From JBBIRG01 sp964410965 (lineage in GTDB: Bacteria > CLD3 > SB21 > JBBIRG01): 64,000 bases of DNA. Positions 27,225 through 34,656 of this stretch are shown in pieces (within the stretch, counting starts at the first letter, position 1; every line of letters starts with the position of its first letter). A model generated the notes under the pieces. It saw only the letters and a program-made list of their open reading frames with translations. It ran no database searches and was not told the DNA's origin. The stretch covers positions 434,001 through 498,000 of the forward strand of contig CAYPIY010000001.1 of the NCBI GenBank assembly GCA_964410965.1. Direction: 5' to 3'. The position numbers were made by a program, and so were the translations under genes.

Positions 27225-29981
27225 TTATTTTTTCTTTTCTCTCTTCCTCTTCTTCCCGCCTTCCAACAACGGTATGCTATATTTCTTGTAGAGATCAAAC
27301 AGGAATGTGAGGCGTTCCATGTCGTGGCGGAAGGGTTGGAGGCGGTAACAGAGATCGACGGCGTTGTCGAGGTCTTTGTGGGCGTCGGTGAGCGATTTGG
27401 GCATGGCAATGGGATCGTACAGATCGGCGAGAGAGGAATCTTTAAATTGTTCGCGCGCGTCTAAGACCTCCTGCGCCGCGGATTCTACTTTTTTGATATT
27501 CTTCTCGCTCGCGTTTTCCGGCCAGGGATAATTGTTGTACACAATATCTTTGGAATATCTGAACCGGCTCTCTAACCTGCCGCAAACTTGTTTCACCCAA
27601 GCCATGTGCATTTCCGACATGAGCACCCCGAAATGATATAAATTTGCGTTGGGGATTGACAAGCATGTATCGCTAACAATTGAATTTTTATCAAAGAAAC
27701 CCATCGGAATATATTTTCTGTTTTCAGAGGAGACCCTCGGAATAGCAATATAAGAGTCAGGTTGATTTCTGTCTCTGAAAAGATATGGCGTGGAAGCAAA
27801 TTTTCTTGTTGACGGTGCGATACTTTTTTCCCTGAATTCCTTGACTGCTTTGACCCGTTTCATTATTTCAGGCATGTCTTTCAATTCATTAGGTTCGATA
27901 TCAACAAGCCATAAACACCAGCGTTTTTCATTGTTTAAGAATTCTTTAGCGCTGATAAGCGATTTAATATAAGGCTTTGATTCAGGCTCTGTTTTCAATA
28001 ATTCAATTTTTTCATCGTTTGATAATAGTAAATAACCGCCGTCAAGAGGCATATTCCCGAAATTCATTGAAGGAACTTTGGAAATAGGATTGCTTCGTTT
28101 CTGAATGACAATATCATCATAATCTACCAGATAAGGATTGATATTGTTCGCTTTTCTTACATGCGGTTCCGATGTTATCGTTTCATAATCATAAAGATAT
28201 TTGTCCTTTACGTCGTAATTCGCGAATCCGATAATTACGCAGTAAACCGCGGCCATGCCACGCGCTTCATTACTCCATTTGAATGTACGATGCGCGAAAT
28301 GAATCTTAATGCGGTATTTATTCAATAGCTCCGTCCACAATATGCCGACCTGCTCTCCCTGGGTAATCGAATTAGTCGAAACGAAAGCGGTTTTGATTTT
28401 TGTGTCCTGTATATACTGAGCCGCTTTCATATACCAGCCTGTGACATAATCCAAAACTCCCGATCCGTTCACTTCAATAAACAAGTTTTTAATTTCGCTT
28501 CTTTGCTCATCGGACATAATCTTGGAACCCGAAAACGGGGGATTGCCGAGTATGTACGATAAATCCGTTTTCGGAATAATCGTATTCCAATCCAATCTCA
28601 GCGCGTTGCCGTGTACGATATTCGGCGATTTCTTTAAAGGCAGGCGGACAAAGTATTCCCCGAATTCTTCCGAAAAGCGGATATTCATCTGGTGATCCAT
28701 CAGCCATAACGCCACTTCGGCGATACGCGCGGGAAATTCCTCGTATTCAATGCCGTACATCCTATCAACGTCGATCAGCGACAGGAAATGCGTGCCGAGC
28801 ACCATTTCATCTTGTTTGCCCTTCATCGCGTGGATGCGTTTCAAAATGTCAATTTCCAGCAAACGCAGTTCACGATAGGTAATGATCAAAAAGTTTCCGC
28901 ATCCGCAGGCAGGATCAAGAAACTTCAGACCGGATAACTTTTTATAAAACTCTTCCAGCTTGCGTGTGTTATTTTTTATGGAATCGTACTCGTCCCTGTA
29001 TTCATCGAGAAACAACCCGCGTACGACTTTAAGAATATTCTTTTCGGACGTATAATGCGCGCCGAGATTGCGCCGTTTGGCCGGGTCCATTACAGACTGG
29101 AACATGGAACCGAATATCGCCGGTGAAATTCGGCTCCAGTCGAAACGACAGCAAGTCAGTAAAATATTTCTCATCTCGCTGTCAAACGCCGGAACGGGCA
29201 AAGATTCCCGGTATAGCGAACCGTTCACATACGGAAATAATTTTAAATCCTCGTCCAATGTGGTCTGCCGGTCATCATCCGGAGTATTCAGTATCTGAAA
29301 TAGGAAAGCCAATTGCGAACCGGTATCGGAGCCGTCAATTTTCGTCTTCGTGTCAATATAATATTCAAAATGTCCGCGCGGAAAAATACCCGTATCCTCG
29401 GCGAACAAACAGAAAAGAATTCGAACTAATAATTGCTCAAGCTGATGTCCTTTATAACCGCTGGCAAGCAAGGCGTCGTGCAGTTTGCCCATCATTTCCG
29501 CCGCTTCAATATTAACGGGATCTTCTTCTTTGTAAGTTTTTTTCGTGAATCCGGTAATGAATCCGAAACGGTGTAAATTTTGATGAAAATCTTTCAACTC
29601 GAATTCATGTACTTCTTTTTCTTCCAGATCGTGCAGAATGAATCGGTTGAAATCGGATATCAATACATATTTCGGTAAATCCGATTCAGCGATCCCTTCG
29701 AAATAATCAAACGCCTGTGCTCGCGCTTTATCCAAATCCTCGCCGCGCGATTTGTGCTCGACGATCAGCGTACTTTTCCAGAACAGATCAATATAGCCGT
29801 ATCGTTGGTTCAGTTTCTTAACCGGTTCCTCAAAGGACGCGACCCTTCTCCGGGATATACCGAACACATTAAAGAATCCGTCCCAAAAGGATTTTGCTTC
29901 GGCATCCTCGCGGGTTTCATGCATCCATTCTTTGGAGAATTCTAACGCGCGTTTTTTGATTTCATTGAGTGTGAGGGACAT
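27225..29981 (-). CDS. Single-chain type IIL restriction-modification enzyme (MmeI-like)
   Basis: This 918-aa enzyme is predicted to methylate adenine and cut DNA using one specificity domain. The N-terminal PD-(D/E)XK nuclease has D65-x9-E75-x-K77 in IDLFWKSTLIVEHKS, the spacing seen in MmeI. A helical connector leads to the gamma-class N6-adenine methyltransferase core with motif I DPACGCGNF (356-364) and motif IV NPPF (480-483). The target-recognition region spans about 490-790, and FRYSKDIVYNNYPWP introduces the C-terminal segment typical of the family. It begins 12 bp after rloB. The recognition-region DNA (about 27600-28500) is more AT-rich than either flank. PglX-like function is an alternative, but no BREX genes are present. 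Confidence 0.93.
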   Translation of the reverse strand: MSLTLNEIKKRALEFSKEWMHETREDAEAKSFWDGFFNVFGISRRRVASFEEPVKKLNQRYGYIDLFWKSTLIVEHKSRGEDLDKARAQAFDYFEGIAESDLPKYVLISDFNRFILHDLEEKEVHEFELKDFHQNLHRFGFITGFTKKTYKEEDPVNIEAAEMMGKLHDALLASGYKGHQLEQLLVRILFCLFAEDTGIFPRGHFEYYIDTKTKIDGSDTGSQLAFLFQILNTPDDDRQTTLDEDLKLFPYVNGSLYRESLPVPAFDSEMRNILLTCCRFDWSRISPAIFGSMFQSVMDPAKRRNLGAHYTSEKNILKVVRGLFLDEYRDEYDSIKNNTRKLEEFYKKLSGLKFLDPACGCGNFLIITYRELRLLEIDILKRIHAMKGKQDEMVLGTHFLSLIDVDRMYGIEYEEFPARIAEVALWLMDHQMNIRFSEEFGEYFVRLPLKKSPNIVHGNALRLDWNTIIPKTDLSYILGNPPFSGSKIMSDEQRSEIKNLFIEVNGSGVLDYVTGWYMKAAQYIQDTKIKTAFVSTNSITQGEQVGILWTELLNKYRIKIHFAHRTFKWSNEARGMAAVYCVIIGFANYDVKDKYLYDYETITSEPHVRKANNINPYLVDYDDIVIQKRSNPISKVPSMNFGNMPLDGGYLLLSNDEKIELLKTEPESKPYIKSLISAKEFLNNEKRWCLWLVDIEPNELKDMPEIMKRVKAVKEFREKSIAPSTRKFASTPYLFRDRNQPDSYIAIPRVSSENRKYIPMGFFDKNSIVSDTCLSIPNANLYHFGVLMSEMHMAWVKQVCGRLESRFRYSKDIVYNNYPWPENASEKNIKKVESAAQEVLDAREQFKDSSLADLYDPIAMPKSLTDAHKDLDNAVDLCYRLQPFRHDMERLTFLFDLYKKYSIPLLEGGKKRKREKKK

Positions 29982-29993
29982 GATTTACGCCTA

Positions 29994-30605
29994 TTACGAA
30001 ATAACATTCAATATCTTATCAACTAACTTAAACACATGTGTGCCACGATTGTTTGGCCAATCATTCCCGTCATCGACCAATTCAGCATTTTTTACTGCCG
30101 CTTGAATATGGTCCTTAAATCTGTCAAAATCAATATTCGAGCTATTAAATGATCCTAGTACCTCTCGAATTTGAACCTCCAACGTATCCTCCTCACGTAT
30201 ACGGCTATCGGCTACAAAGTGATATAACAGCCATAATTCAAATTTCGGATTACTAACGGCAATGAAATATTTTTTTTGACGGCACAGAGTATTAATTTGA
30301 CTTAATTTAGGAATTCCCCATCGATCATAATCAATCACCATCCATAATTCATCATCTTTGTGAATGGAATATTTCTTTTTAAATTGGTTTAATTCCTTTA
30401 TAACGTATTCAGGTGCGGAAAGGCTGGGATCTTTGCGAATTAATATTTCAACATGAATTTTCGGATTATGTAATTCTTCTCTCAGGCCTTCAAAATATTG
30501 TATTTCAGTTTCAGCGCCTTCGGTCGCGATGATAAATAATTTGGAATCTCTGAATCCGGATGGTCTTAAGAAATGTTTTTTGAATGAAGGGGTCATTAAA
30601 TCCAA
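29994..30605 (-). CDS. rloB: RloB/AbiLii-like protein
   Basis: This 203-aa RloB-family protein is a partner of RloA-type ATPases in AbiL-like abortive infection modules. Recognisable blocks are KLFIIATEGAETEIQYFEGL near the N-terminus (TOPRIM-like first strand and glutamate), DELWMVIDYDRWG in the middle and SNPKFELWLLYHF, as in the family. By analogy it is a nuclease effector held in check by the ATPase. It overlaps the end of the ATPase gene by 10 bp and precedes the restriction enzyme gene by 12 bp. Confidence 0.9.
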   Translation of the reverse strand: MDLMTPSFKKHFLRPSGFRDSKLFIIATEGAETEIQYFEGLREELHNPKIHVEILIRKDPSLSAPEYVIKELNQFKKKYSIHKDDELWMVIDYDRWGIPKLSQINTLCRQKKYFIAVSNPKFELWLLYHFVADSRIREEDTLEVQIREVLGSFNSSNIDFDRFKDHIQAAVKNAELVDDGNDWPNNRGTHVFKLVDKILNVIS

Positions 30606-31945
30606 CCTAATCCTTTTATTTTATGAACGATCGGTATCGCGCCAAAGCGACCTAATAAATAATTTTTTCTGATATCCTTATCATAGCGGGGTTTATACTC
30701 TTCCAATGAGTACAATTGCGATTCTCCATTTTTATTTTTTTCAATAAACCAAATTTCATCTCTCCTCAGCAAATTTAAATCCAACAGATTCAATTCATGC
30801 GTTGTAGCTATCAATTGGTTTTCAAAACCGGTCGAATGCTGTAAAAAATAATCTAAAATACTGTAGGATAATTGGGAATGCAGACTTCGATCCAATTCGT
30901 CAATAACGAATATCTTTTCAGATTCTGCTGTAAGATTGATCAATATCGGAATTAAATCTAAAAGACGTTGCGTTCCGTCGGATTCATCTTTAAGTTCAAA
31001 TAATATTTCTTCATTGGTCTTTGTTTCATGAACGGTATGTAATTTAAGTGCTTTTAAATCATTAAATTCATTCTTATAAACTGTAAAACGATCATTGTTT
31101 GTGAAATCTTTAAGAAAAACCCTTGATTGGTTATTAATGGTATTATAAATATTATTTTTAACATCATCAGGTACACCAGGTATCTCTTTTTTAAAATCCA
31201 ATTCTTTAGTAATCAGTTTAGTAATCCCCGTATCAAAATGATCTAAAAACCTGCTAATGTTCTCAGCGAAATTTTCATCCTTCATAATACGATATTCAAT
31301 ACTCAGAAAATTTGTTGCCGGGAATATAATAACCAACGATTTATCAAACCACCGATATATATCAAAAAAAACTTTCATGTTTCTCAGAATGGATTCCGTT
31401 AAAAATAATTGATTTGGTCGAGTTCCTTTTCCGACAAATTCAAAAAATTTTTTATCTTCTGGATTTTTAAAATCAACTTTCCCCGGAGTTACAACAACCT
31501 CTTTATTTTCTTGCGTCATTCTTTTGAATAGCAAACTATCCGATGTTTTACCGATTTCATAAAGCCATTCTTCCTGGATAAAATCTTCATGGACAAGAAA
31601 TCCGTATGAAAAAAATTGCTTTTTTATTTTTATAAGAAATTCAACTTTAACCGACTTATTCAGGTTTTCTTTATCCAATCTGAATTTTTTTAAAGGAATT
31701 AATTCATTAATATTGCTAGTGCCTTTGACAATTAAGGTTTTAGCAAAAGCCATTGCTTTTATGAGATTGGATTTACCAGATGCGTTTGCACCATAGATCA
31801 CAGCTGTTTTTAAAATTTTAGGATCATTTCTTGATGTTCCGGCGATATAATGATCTTTTTTAGACCGAGCGGTACCGGCAATCATATTTAACGTAACTTC
31901 GTTATTAAAAGAAAAAAGATTTTCTACAGTAAACTTGACTAACAT
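30596..31945 (-). CDS. rloA: RloA/AbiLi-like AAA15-family ATPase
   Basis: This 449-aa ABC/SMC-type ATPase of the AAA15 group is the sensor or regulator partner of RloB. The N-terminus MLVKFTVENLFSFNNEVTLN is typical, Walker A is GANASGKS at 52-59, and the C-terminal Walker B is in KIFVIDELDRSLHSQ, followed by a TTHELNLLD switch-like segment. It is the first gene of the five-gene operon, directly behind a promoter with an inverted repeat. OLD-family and PARIS AriA ATPases share this fold, but the RloB partner points to the AbiL-like type. Confidence 0.92.
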   Translation of the reverse strand: MLVKFTVENLFSFNNEVTLNMIAGTARSKKDHYIAGTSRNDPKILKTAVIYGANASGKSNLIKAMAFAKTLIVKGTSNINELIPLKKFRLDKENLNKSVKVEFLIKIKKQFFSYGFLVHEDFIQEEWLYEIGKTSDSLLFKRMTQENKEVVVTPGKVDFKNPEDKKFFEFVGKGTRPNQLFLTESILRNMKVFFDIYRWFDKSLVIIFPATNFLSIEYRIMKDENFAENISRFLDHFDTGITKLITKELDFKKEIPGVPDDVKNNIYNTINNQSRVFLKDFTNNDRFTVYKNEFNDLKALKLHTVHETKTNEEILFELKDESDGTQRLLDLIPILINLTAESEKIFVIDELDRSLHSQLSYSILDYFLQHSTGFENQLIATTHELNLLDLNLLRRDEIWFIEKNKNGESQLYSLEEYKPRYDKDIRKNYLLGRFGAIPIVHKIKGLGWI

Positions 31946-31957
31946 AATAAATCTTTC

Positions 31958-32013
31958 ATGTATAATAAGAGATATTTTCTCTTATTATACATCAAAAACA
32001 CCATAAAAGTCAA
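31958..32013 (-). promoter_or_regulatory. Promoter and palindromic operator of the defence operon
   Basis: On the minus strand, TTGACT (32013-32008) and TATAAT (31989-31984) are separated by 18 bp, a near-consensus sigma70-type promoter. The -10 box lies inside one arm of a perfect 15-bp inverted repeat (31958-31972 and 31978-31992, 5-nt spacer) that ends 12 bp before the rloA start. A dimeric repressor binding here would block transcription. The repeat could also form an RNA hairpin near the 5' end. Confidence 0.8.
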
Positions 32014-32174
32014 TAAAATTGTTAAATATTATATTAATTCACTCATATTAAACATTTAACTGATTATCCAAATTGTAATTTATCTAATAAGAGTCTTGAA
32101 ATAATATACACTGAATATTATATAGTTTAGATTTACTAAATTTTTCTCAAAATTTGAGAATTTTTCAAAAAATC

Positions 32175-32210
32175 AAGCCGGACTCCTTTCGAAGCCCGGC
32201 TTTGTTTGTT
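32175..32210 (+). terminator. Hairpin with T-rich tail (possible terminator)
   Basis: AAGCCGG pairs with CCGGCTT around a 14-nt loop, followed by TGTTTGTTTT. It looks like a plus-strand terminator, but no plus-strand gene precedes it, so it may be a relic or part of the repeat cluster to its right. Confidence 0.45.
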
Positions 32211-32285
32211 TTCCAATTACTTCTTTTCTTCCGGATTCTTGCCGTTCACCGGTGTCTTTTCCTTTGCGGCTATAATTCTATGCCT

Positions 32286-32434
32286 TTAGAAAAAATGCCG
32301 GTTTTTTGAATCTATGCGAGCGACTTAATAATAGCGCAAAATGCGGAATGTACGTTCGTTATCACGGATTGTTCAAACATGGAGCTATTTCGCGCCACCA
32401 ACATCGCTCGCGTGGATTCCGGCATTTTTTCTAA
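32286..32434. mobile_element. MITE-like element with terminal inverted repeats
   Basis: This 149-bp segment begins with TTAGAAAAAATGCCGG and ends with its exact reverse complement (32419-32434). The symmetry continues inward: GAATC-TAT-GCGAGCGA on the left faces GAATC-CAC-GCGAGCGA on the right, offset by a short T run. There is no credible transposase frame inside, so it would be non-autonomous. No clear target-site duplication is visible. A large imperfect hairpin of another kind is the alternative. Confidence 0.55.
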
Positions 32435-32452
32435 GGCTGCCCTTTTTCTTTT

Positions 32453-32486
32453 GCTCTTTCTTTTTGGGCACGCAAAAAGAAAGAGC
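32453..32486. repeat. Perfect 14-bp-stem hairpin
   Basis: GCTCTTTCTTTTTG pairs with CAAAAAGAAAGAGC around the loop GGCACG. It lies between the MITE-like element and REP copy 2. Such purine/pyrimidine-biased hairpins recur as intergenic repeats in FCB genomes in my recollection, and I see only this copy in the window. Confidence 0.6.
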
Positions 32487-32508
32487 GTATGATTTGATTT
32501 CACCAACT

Positions 32509-32559
32509 GTTCTCGATACGCTCATCCCGACTTCGTCGGGAATCGCTACTCGAATCGAC
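32509..32559 (-). repeat. REP-like palindromic element, copy 2
   Basis: Read on the minus strand this has GTCGATTCGAGTAGCGA and AGCGTATCGAGAAC, the two blocks of copy 1, separated by an extra hairpin CCCGAC-GAA-GTCGGG (32526-32540). The second block is identical to copy 1 over 14 bases; the first matches at 15 of 17. It is inverted relative to copy 1 and ends next to the stop of the 232-aa gene. Confidence 0.65.
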
Positions 32560-32562
32560 TCA

Positions 32563-33261
32563 CTATTTATTTGTTTCCGGAATGGTCGTCGTTCCGTTCA
32601 CTGGCCTGTGTCGTACGCCGGTGTCTTTCACCACACGCGCGGCGAAATACTTGTTATAGAACTCCGTTTCTGTGGGTCTGAGGATTTCCATGAACCGGTC
32701 TAAATCCTCGTTCAGTATTTCATCGGCTTTGTCAAAGAGATCGCTCATGGTTCCGCGCGCGCCTTTGCGGTCGGCCACGCTGCTCTCTTTTACGCCGATG
32801 GCCGTAGAATAAGTCTGGGCTTTGGATCGTAAAGAGTTGATTTTCTCTTCGGTATATCCGTACCCCGCGATGCCCCTAGCGTTTGCCGACGCTAAATCGG
32901 CGATGGCGATTCCGTAAGCGGCTAATTCGGTGTCGCGCATTTTACGCAGTTTGGATTCGCTGATGTCCACGCGTTCTTTGATCTCGGCGTTATTTTGTTT
33001 CCGCCCGAACAAAAACAGCGCGGAACAGATCGGTATCAATTCGGCCACCAGCGCGTCCTCGGAGTCGTATTTGATGGTCGTTTTGCCCACCGTAGCCTTA
33101 TCAACCTCCGCGGACTTGGTTTTCACGTCGTTAATGACGGCGGTTAATTCGTTTACCGAATCGGCGAACCCGCCGACGGCGTTGATCTTGTCCATGTTTG
33201 ACTGCAAAAGGGATAATAACCCTTCATACATCGTCAAACGGTTCTCCAGACGCTTGTTCAT
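32563..33261 (-). CDS. Hypothetical helical protein
   Basis: I do not recognise the family. The 232-aa, probably cytoplasmic protein is predicted mostly helical (LLSLLQSNMDKINAVGGFA, VNELTAVINDVKTKSAEVD), with a Pro/Thr-rich tail ending in TTTIPETNK. It is neither as AT-rich as the HEPN genes nor linked to them by close spacing. The stop lies four bases from REP copy 2. Function is unknown; its place at the edge of the island makes it accessory. Confidence 0.7.
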   Translation of the reverse strand: MNKRLENRLTMYEGLLSLLQSNMDKINAVGGFADSVNELTAVINDVKTKSAEVDKATVGKTTIKYDSEDALVAELIPICSALFLFGRKQNNAEIKERVDISESKLRKMRDTELAAYGIAIADLASANARGIAGYGYTEEKINSLRSKAQTYSTAIGVKESSVADRKGARGTMSDLFDKADEILNEDLDRFMEILRPTETEFYNKYFAARVVKDTGVRHRPVNGTTTIPETNK

Positions 33262-34012
33262 AAAAAGCTCCCTGTTTTAGTTAGATAAATGAGATACGTT
33301 ATTTAAAAAAGGATACAAATTCTTCATTTACTGTGTTAACATATTGATTTCTTTGATTTCATAGAGCAATGTTTGAACTGCAAACTGCATTTCCTTCACC
33401 GCAAATCGCATTTCCTGCGCGTCACAGTCCATTTCTTCGTTGTAACCTGCCATTGCTTCATCCTAACATGACAATGTTTCGGTGTAACGGAACATTTCTT
33501 TGAAGTCAATGTGCAATTCTTCAATGACACGGTTCATTTCTTCAATGTAACCTGTCAATGCTTCCTTGTAACATGACAAGGCTTCAGTGTCAGGAGGCAT
33601 TGCTCGCCTGTCACCGGTTAATGCTTCAATGTCAGCATTCATTTCTTCGATGTAATTGTTTATCTCTCATTGGTCAATACTCATGGCCCGTTTGTCACGA
33701 TTCAATTCTCAGCCTCATAAGAGAATGCGCGATTTTCACTCACAATTGATTAAATGTCATCATTCATTTCTACATGGATACGATTTGATGCTATAATGTA
33801 AATTAGAATAATTAACAAAATGAATTCTTAAAGATGAGCCGCTGGAACGGGATCATGATCAGAATGTCATTGTACTATGAACCGAATTGTTGAGGCTTAC
33901 TTCATGATGAAAGGACGTAGATACTAAGATTTGTGTGTATTGACCTTCAGGGACATGAGCTTATTGGTTACAATTTATTTATGGATTTAAAGGATTTTTA
34001 TGATTCACATAT
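33262..34012. other. Gene-poor region with degenerate repeat tract
   Basis: This 751-bp interval holds the 21-bp repeat tract (33367-33775) described separately. I see no intact gene, tRNA or CRISPR-type array in the remainder. Confidence 0.55.
33367..33775 (-). pseudogene. Decayed coiled-coil gene made of 21-bp repeats
   Basis: About 19 degenerate units with a 21-bp period run across 400 bp, with a core like TGTAACATGACAATGCTTC on the plus strand. On the minus strand one frame reads as heptads (for example YIEEMNRVIEELHIDFKEM), each unit giving Glu-x-Met/Leu at fixed positions, the pattern of a coiled coil. Stops interrupt the frame (a TGA near 33670 and a TAG near 33461), so no protein over about 65 residues survives. 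Unit-to-unit divergence rules out CRISPR. Confidence 0.55.
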
Positions 34013-34588
34013 CTATTTGTTAAGATATTGAAATAATTTATAAGTTCCTTGATAGTTTGGATTATAAGTAAAACCAATTTTCATTCGATTATCGATAATT
34101 CCATGAAATGTTGTACCAAATATATTTATTTTTTTTGATTCTTTAAGCGTATCTTCAAGTTTTTTGTTTATGTTTTTTCTAAAAATAGTTGCCTGCTCAT
34201 CATTTGCGCCGGTCGCCATTCTATATAACGCTACAGTCTGATGATTATAAACAAGCCACCCATTTGTTTCTTTTAAAAACCTATTAAGATGCTCATTTCT
34301 GATTTTTAGACTTTTATTTGCCGGTTTGCATATTTTATAATATTCCGGATAAGTTGTAACAAGAAGTAATAATTTATTAAAATCAGTATGGTCAATTCCT
34401 CCCAAAAAATCCTTGAAATTGGGCTTGACAATCTCCGGTTTCGAAGGCCATGAAATATAACTACTAATAACCTGAATGGGCTTTGCATCTATGAAAATAA
34501 TATGCGCATGCTTTCCATAACGATCATCACGCCAATTGCTGCCAAAATCGTTTTTAACTAAATTCGTTAGTTTTTTGTTCTCTCCCAA
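34013..34588 (-). CDS. Hypothetical protein paired with a PD-(D/E)XK nuclease gene
   Basis: This 191-aa, AT-rich-coded protein has no signal peptide, no membrane helix and no motif I can name. Notable segments are DDRYGKHAHIIFIDAKPIQV near the start and a hydrophobic strand (FNKLLLLVTTYP). It follows the nuclease gene by 68 bp on the same strand, so the two probably form an operon. Function unknown. Confidence 0.65.
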   Translation of the reverse strand: MGENKKLTNLVKNDFGSNWRDDRYGKHAHIIFIDAKPIQVISSYISWPSKPEIVKPNFKDFLGGIDHTDFNKLLLLVTTYPEYYKICKPANKSLKIRNEHLNRFLKETNGWLVYNHQTVALYRMATGANDEQATIFRKNINKKLEDTLKESKKINIFGTTFHGIIDNRMKIGFTYNPNYQGTYKLFQYLNK

Positions 34589-34656
34589 TTTGAAAATGCG
34601 TTCAATAATTTTTTAATCATTTCTTCCTTCCTTATGTCGAATTCATGCAATCTCTC

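Noticed and set aside
27225..29981. PglX of a BREX system
   Set aside because: The N-terminal D-x9-E-x-K nuclease and family layout fit MmeI-type enzymes, and no brxA/B/C/L or pglZ genes are present.
30596..31945. AriA of a PARIS system
   Set aside because: The ATPase fold is shared, but the partner has RloB-type blocks rather than those of AriB/DUF4435.
32217..32285. Tail resembling the end of the 232-aa protein (shared PVNG and an 11-base word AAAGACACCGG)
   Set aside because: The shared word is in different frames in the two places and nothing further upstream matches, so a duplicate gene remnant is not supported.
33367..33775. Possible CRISPR array because of regular spacing
   Set aside because: The period is 21 bp with no constant repeat/unique spacer division, every unit is degenerate, and the minus frame gives heptad-like codons.
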